Assembly: GCA_027000765.1 (NCBI GenBank)
Contig: JALTNJ010000092.1
Location: 1-6,395, forward strand
Direction: 5' to 3'
From: Nitrososphaeria archaeon
GTDB lineage: Archaea > Thermoproteota > Nitrososphaeria > Geothermarchaeales > JDFR-13
DNA: 6,395 nucleotides
Shown here: positions 5,766-6,395 of the stretch, piece by piece
How positions within the stretch are numbered: position 1 is the stretch's first letter
Layout of the letters: each line of letters opens with the position of its first letter
Translations under genes and position numbers: made by a program
The notes under the pieces: model-generated
The model's database searches: none
What the model saw: the letters and a program-made list of their open reading frames with translations, nothing else
What the model was told of the DNA's origin: nothing

Positions 5766-6395
5766 ATGAAGAAGCAATTTATACCTACCTTTATCGAAAA
5801 CACCTTGTTAAGAGGAGCCCGTAGATCCCTGTTGAATCGCTTATCTACAGTGCTCTTCCTCCCCCCAGGATACGAATTTCTAGACATACCCGGATACCTA
5901 AAGAAGGAAAAACTGGTGGATCAGGATATCGACCTTAAATTACTTGGGTTTAAATATCCTACTCCAAATGTAAATAAATTATCTAGGTATTTGGTATCTC
6001 AATGTAAGAGAGGGGTATGTAGCCTTTCATATCCAGAATATTTATTTTCAGAGTATCCTAAATCCAGGGCCTTGTTTAAAGAGATGTTTATTGAGATTAA
6101 ACAATATCCCTGTATAGTGCTCACTACAAACATGGAGCTATTCAACTATTTGGTTAAGATAGGTTTTTCAGCACATATTGTTAGTGAGTTGAGTATGGAG
6201 GAGTTGTTTAACGTCGATAAGCCGAAAATAAATTGGGGTATCCTTGACATGTCTGAGGGAAACCTAGGGGTGCTAAACATTCTTCTTCAGGAGAAGGATG
6301 AGGACGTTGCTCAACTATTGATAGAGAGGTATAGCTCGTTGGAATCTGGTCAGAGATATCTCCTATACTACCTATCTACACATGTGGGCATAGGT
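5766..6395 (+). CDS. Unrecognised protein, N-terminal 210 residues (3' end outside window)
   Basis: The frame is open from ATG 5766 to the window edge; an in-frame TAG at 5742 limits the start. The product begins MKKQFIPTFIENTLLRGARRS. No Walker A motif (GxxxxGKS/T), signal peptide or membrane segment is visible. Some local pattern recalls the second half of archaeal AAA/STAND-type ATPases: a hydrophobic strand ending in polar residues, IVLTTN (about residues 118-123), like sensor 1; then LSMEEL (about 142-147); then EGNLGVLNILL (about 164-174), like the lid motif; then SGQRYLLYYLS (about 194-204), like the start of a winged helix. The N-terminal third (STVLFLPPGYEF) would then be a degenerate P-loop region. 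This is weak inference only. Three cysteines (about 80, 85 and 116) are present. It is divergent from the V4R gene and shares its palindrome-rich control region. Confidence 0.7.
   Translation, partial: MKKQFIPTFIENTLLRGARRSLLNRLSTVLFLPPGYEFLDIPGYLKKEKLVDQDIDLKLLGFKYPTPNVNKLSRYLVSQCKRGVCSLSYPEYLFSEYPKSRALFKEMFIEIKQYPCIVLTTNMELFNYLVKIGFSAHIVSELSMEELFNVDKPKINWGILDMSEGNLGVLNILLQEKDEDVAQLLIERYSSLESGQRYLLYYLSTHVGIG

Noticed and set aside
1..6395. CRISPR array, tRNA or rRNA genes, insertion sequence
   Set aside because: No regularly spaced direct repeats, cloverleaf sequence with a TTCGA-type arm, rRNA-like stretch or transposase reading frame was found on either strand.

Overview
The window looks like a stretch of archaeal chromosome, most likely from a thermophilic member of the Thermoproteota (crenarchaeal side); genus cannot be fixed from the sequence. 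Three things point that way. First, gene starts follow two archaeal styles: strong GGAGG or GAGGTGAT ribosome binding sites before some genes, and TATA-like boxes about 25-30 bases before the start codon with no leader before others. Second, intergenic DNA is AT-rich and carries T-runs rather than bacterial -35/-10 promoters. Third, the protein set fits: an archaeal-type adenine deaminase, a fumarylacetoacetase-fold protein very close to the Sulfolobus 2-keto-3-deoxy-D-arabinonate dehydratase, a small bacterioferritin-like protein and an ACT-like/V4R protein.

Layout from left to right: (1) the 3' part of a DJ-1/PfpI family gene (+), cut by the left edge and ending at 291. (2) A short gene for a 58-residue protein (-, 306-482) with its own TATA box and a leaderless GTG start. 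(3) Adenine deaminase (-, 565-2346). (4) A KdaD-like dehydratase (-, 2470-3336). (5) A divergent control region (3337-3560) with a perfect 9-bp inverted repeat. (6) A bacterioferritin-like diiron protein (+, 3561-3986). (7) A four-helix membrane protein (+, 4100-4564). (8) A 155-base gap between convergent genes holding two perfect hairpins nested inside a third inverted repeat. (9) An ACT-like/V4R sensor protein (-, 4720-5529). (10) A palindrome-rich divergent control region (5530-5765). (11) The first 210 codons of an unrecognised gene (+, from 5766), cut by the right edge.

The genes do not form one obvious pathway. Adenine deaminase serves purine salvage, the KdaD-like enzyme serves oxidative pentose breakdown to 2-oxoglutarate semialdehyde, and the ferritin-like protein serves iron or oxidant handling. 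Most units appear to be transcribed from their own promoters. The parts most worth a second look are the right-hand divergent pair (V4R sensor and unknown protein, with operator-like palindromes on both promoters), the nested hairpins between the membrane-protein and V4R genes, and the small leaderless gene at 306-482. No mobile element, CRISPR array, tRNA or rRNA was seen.
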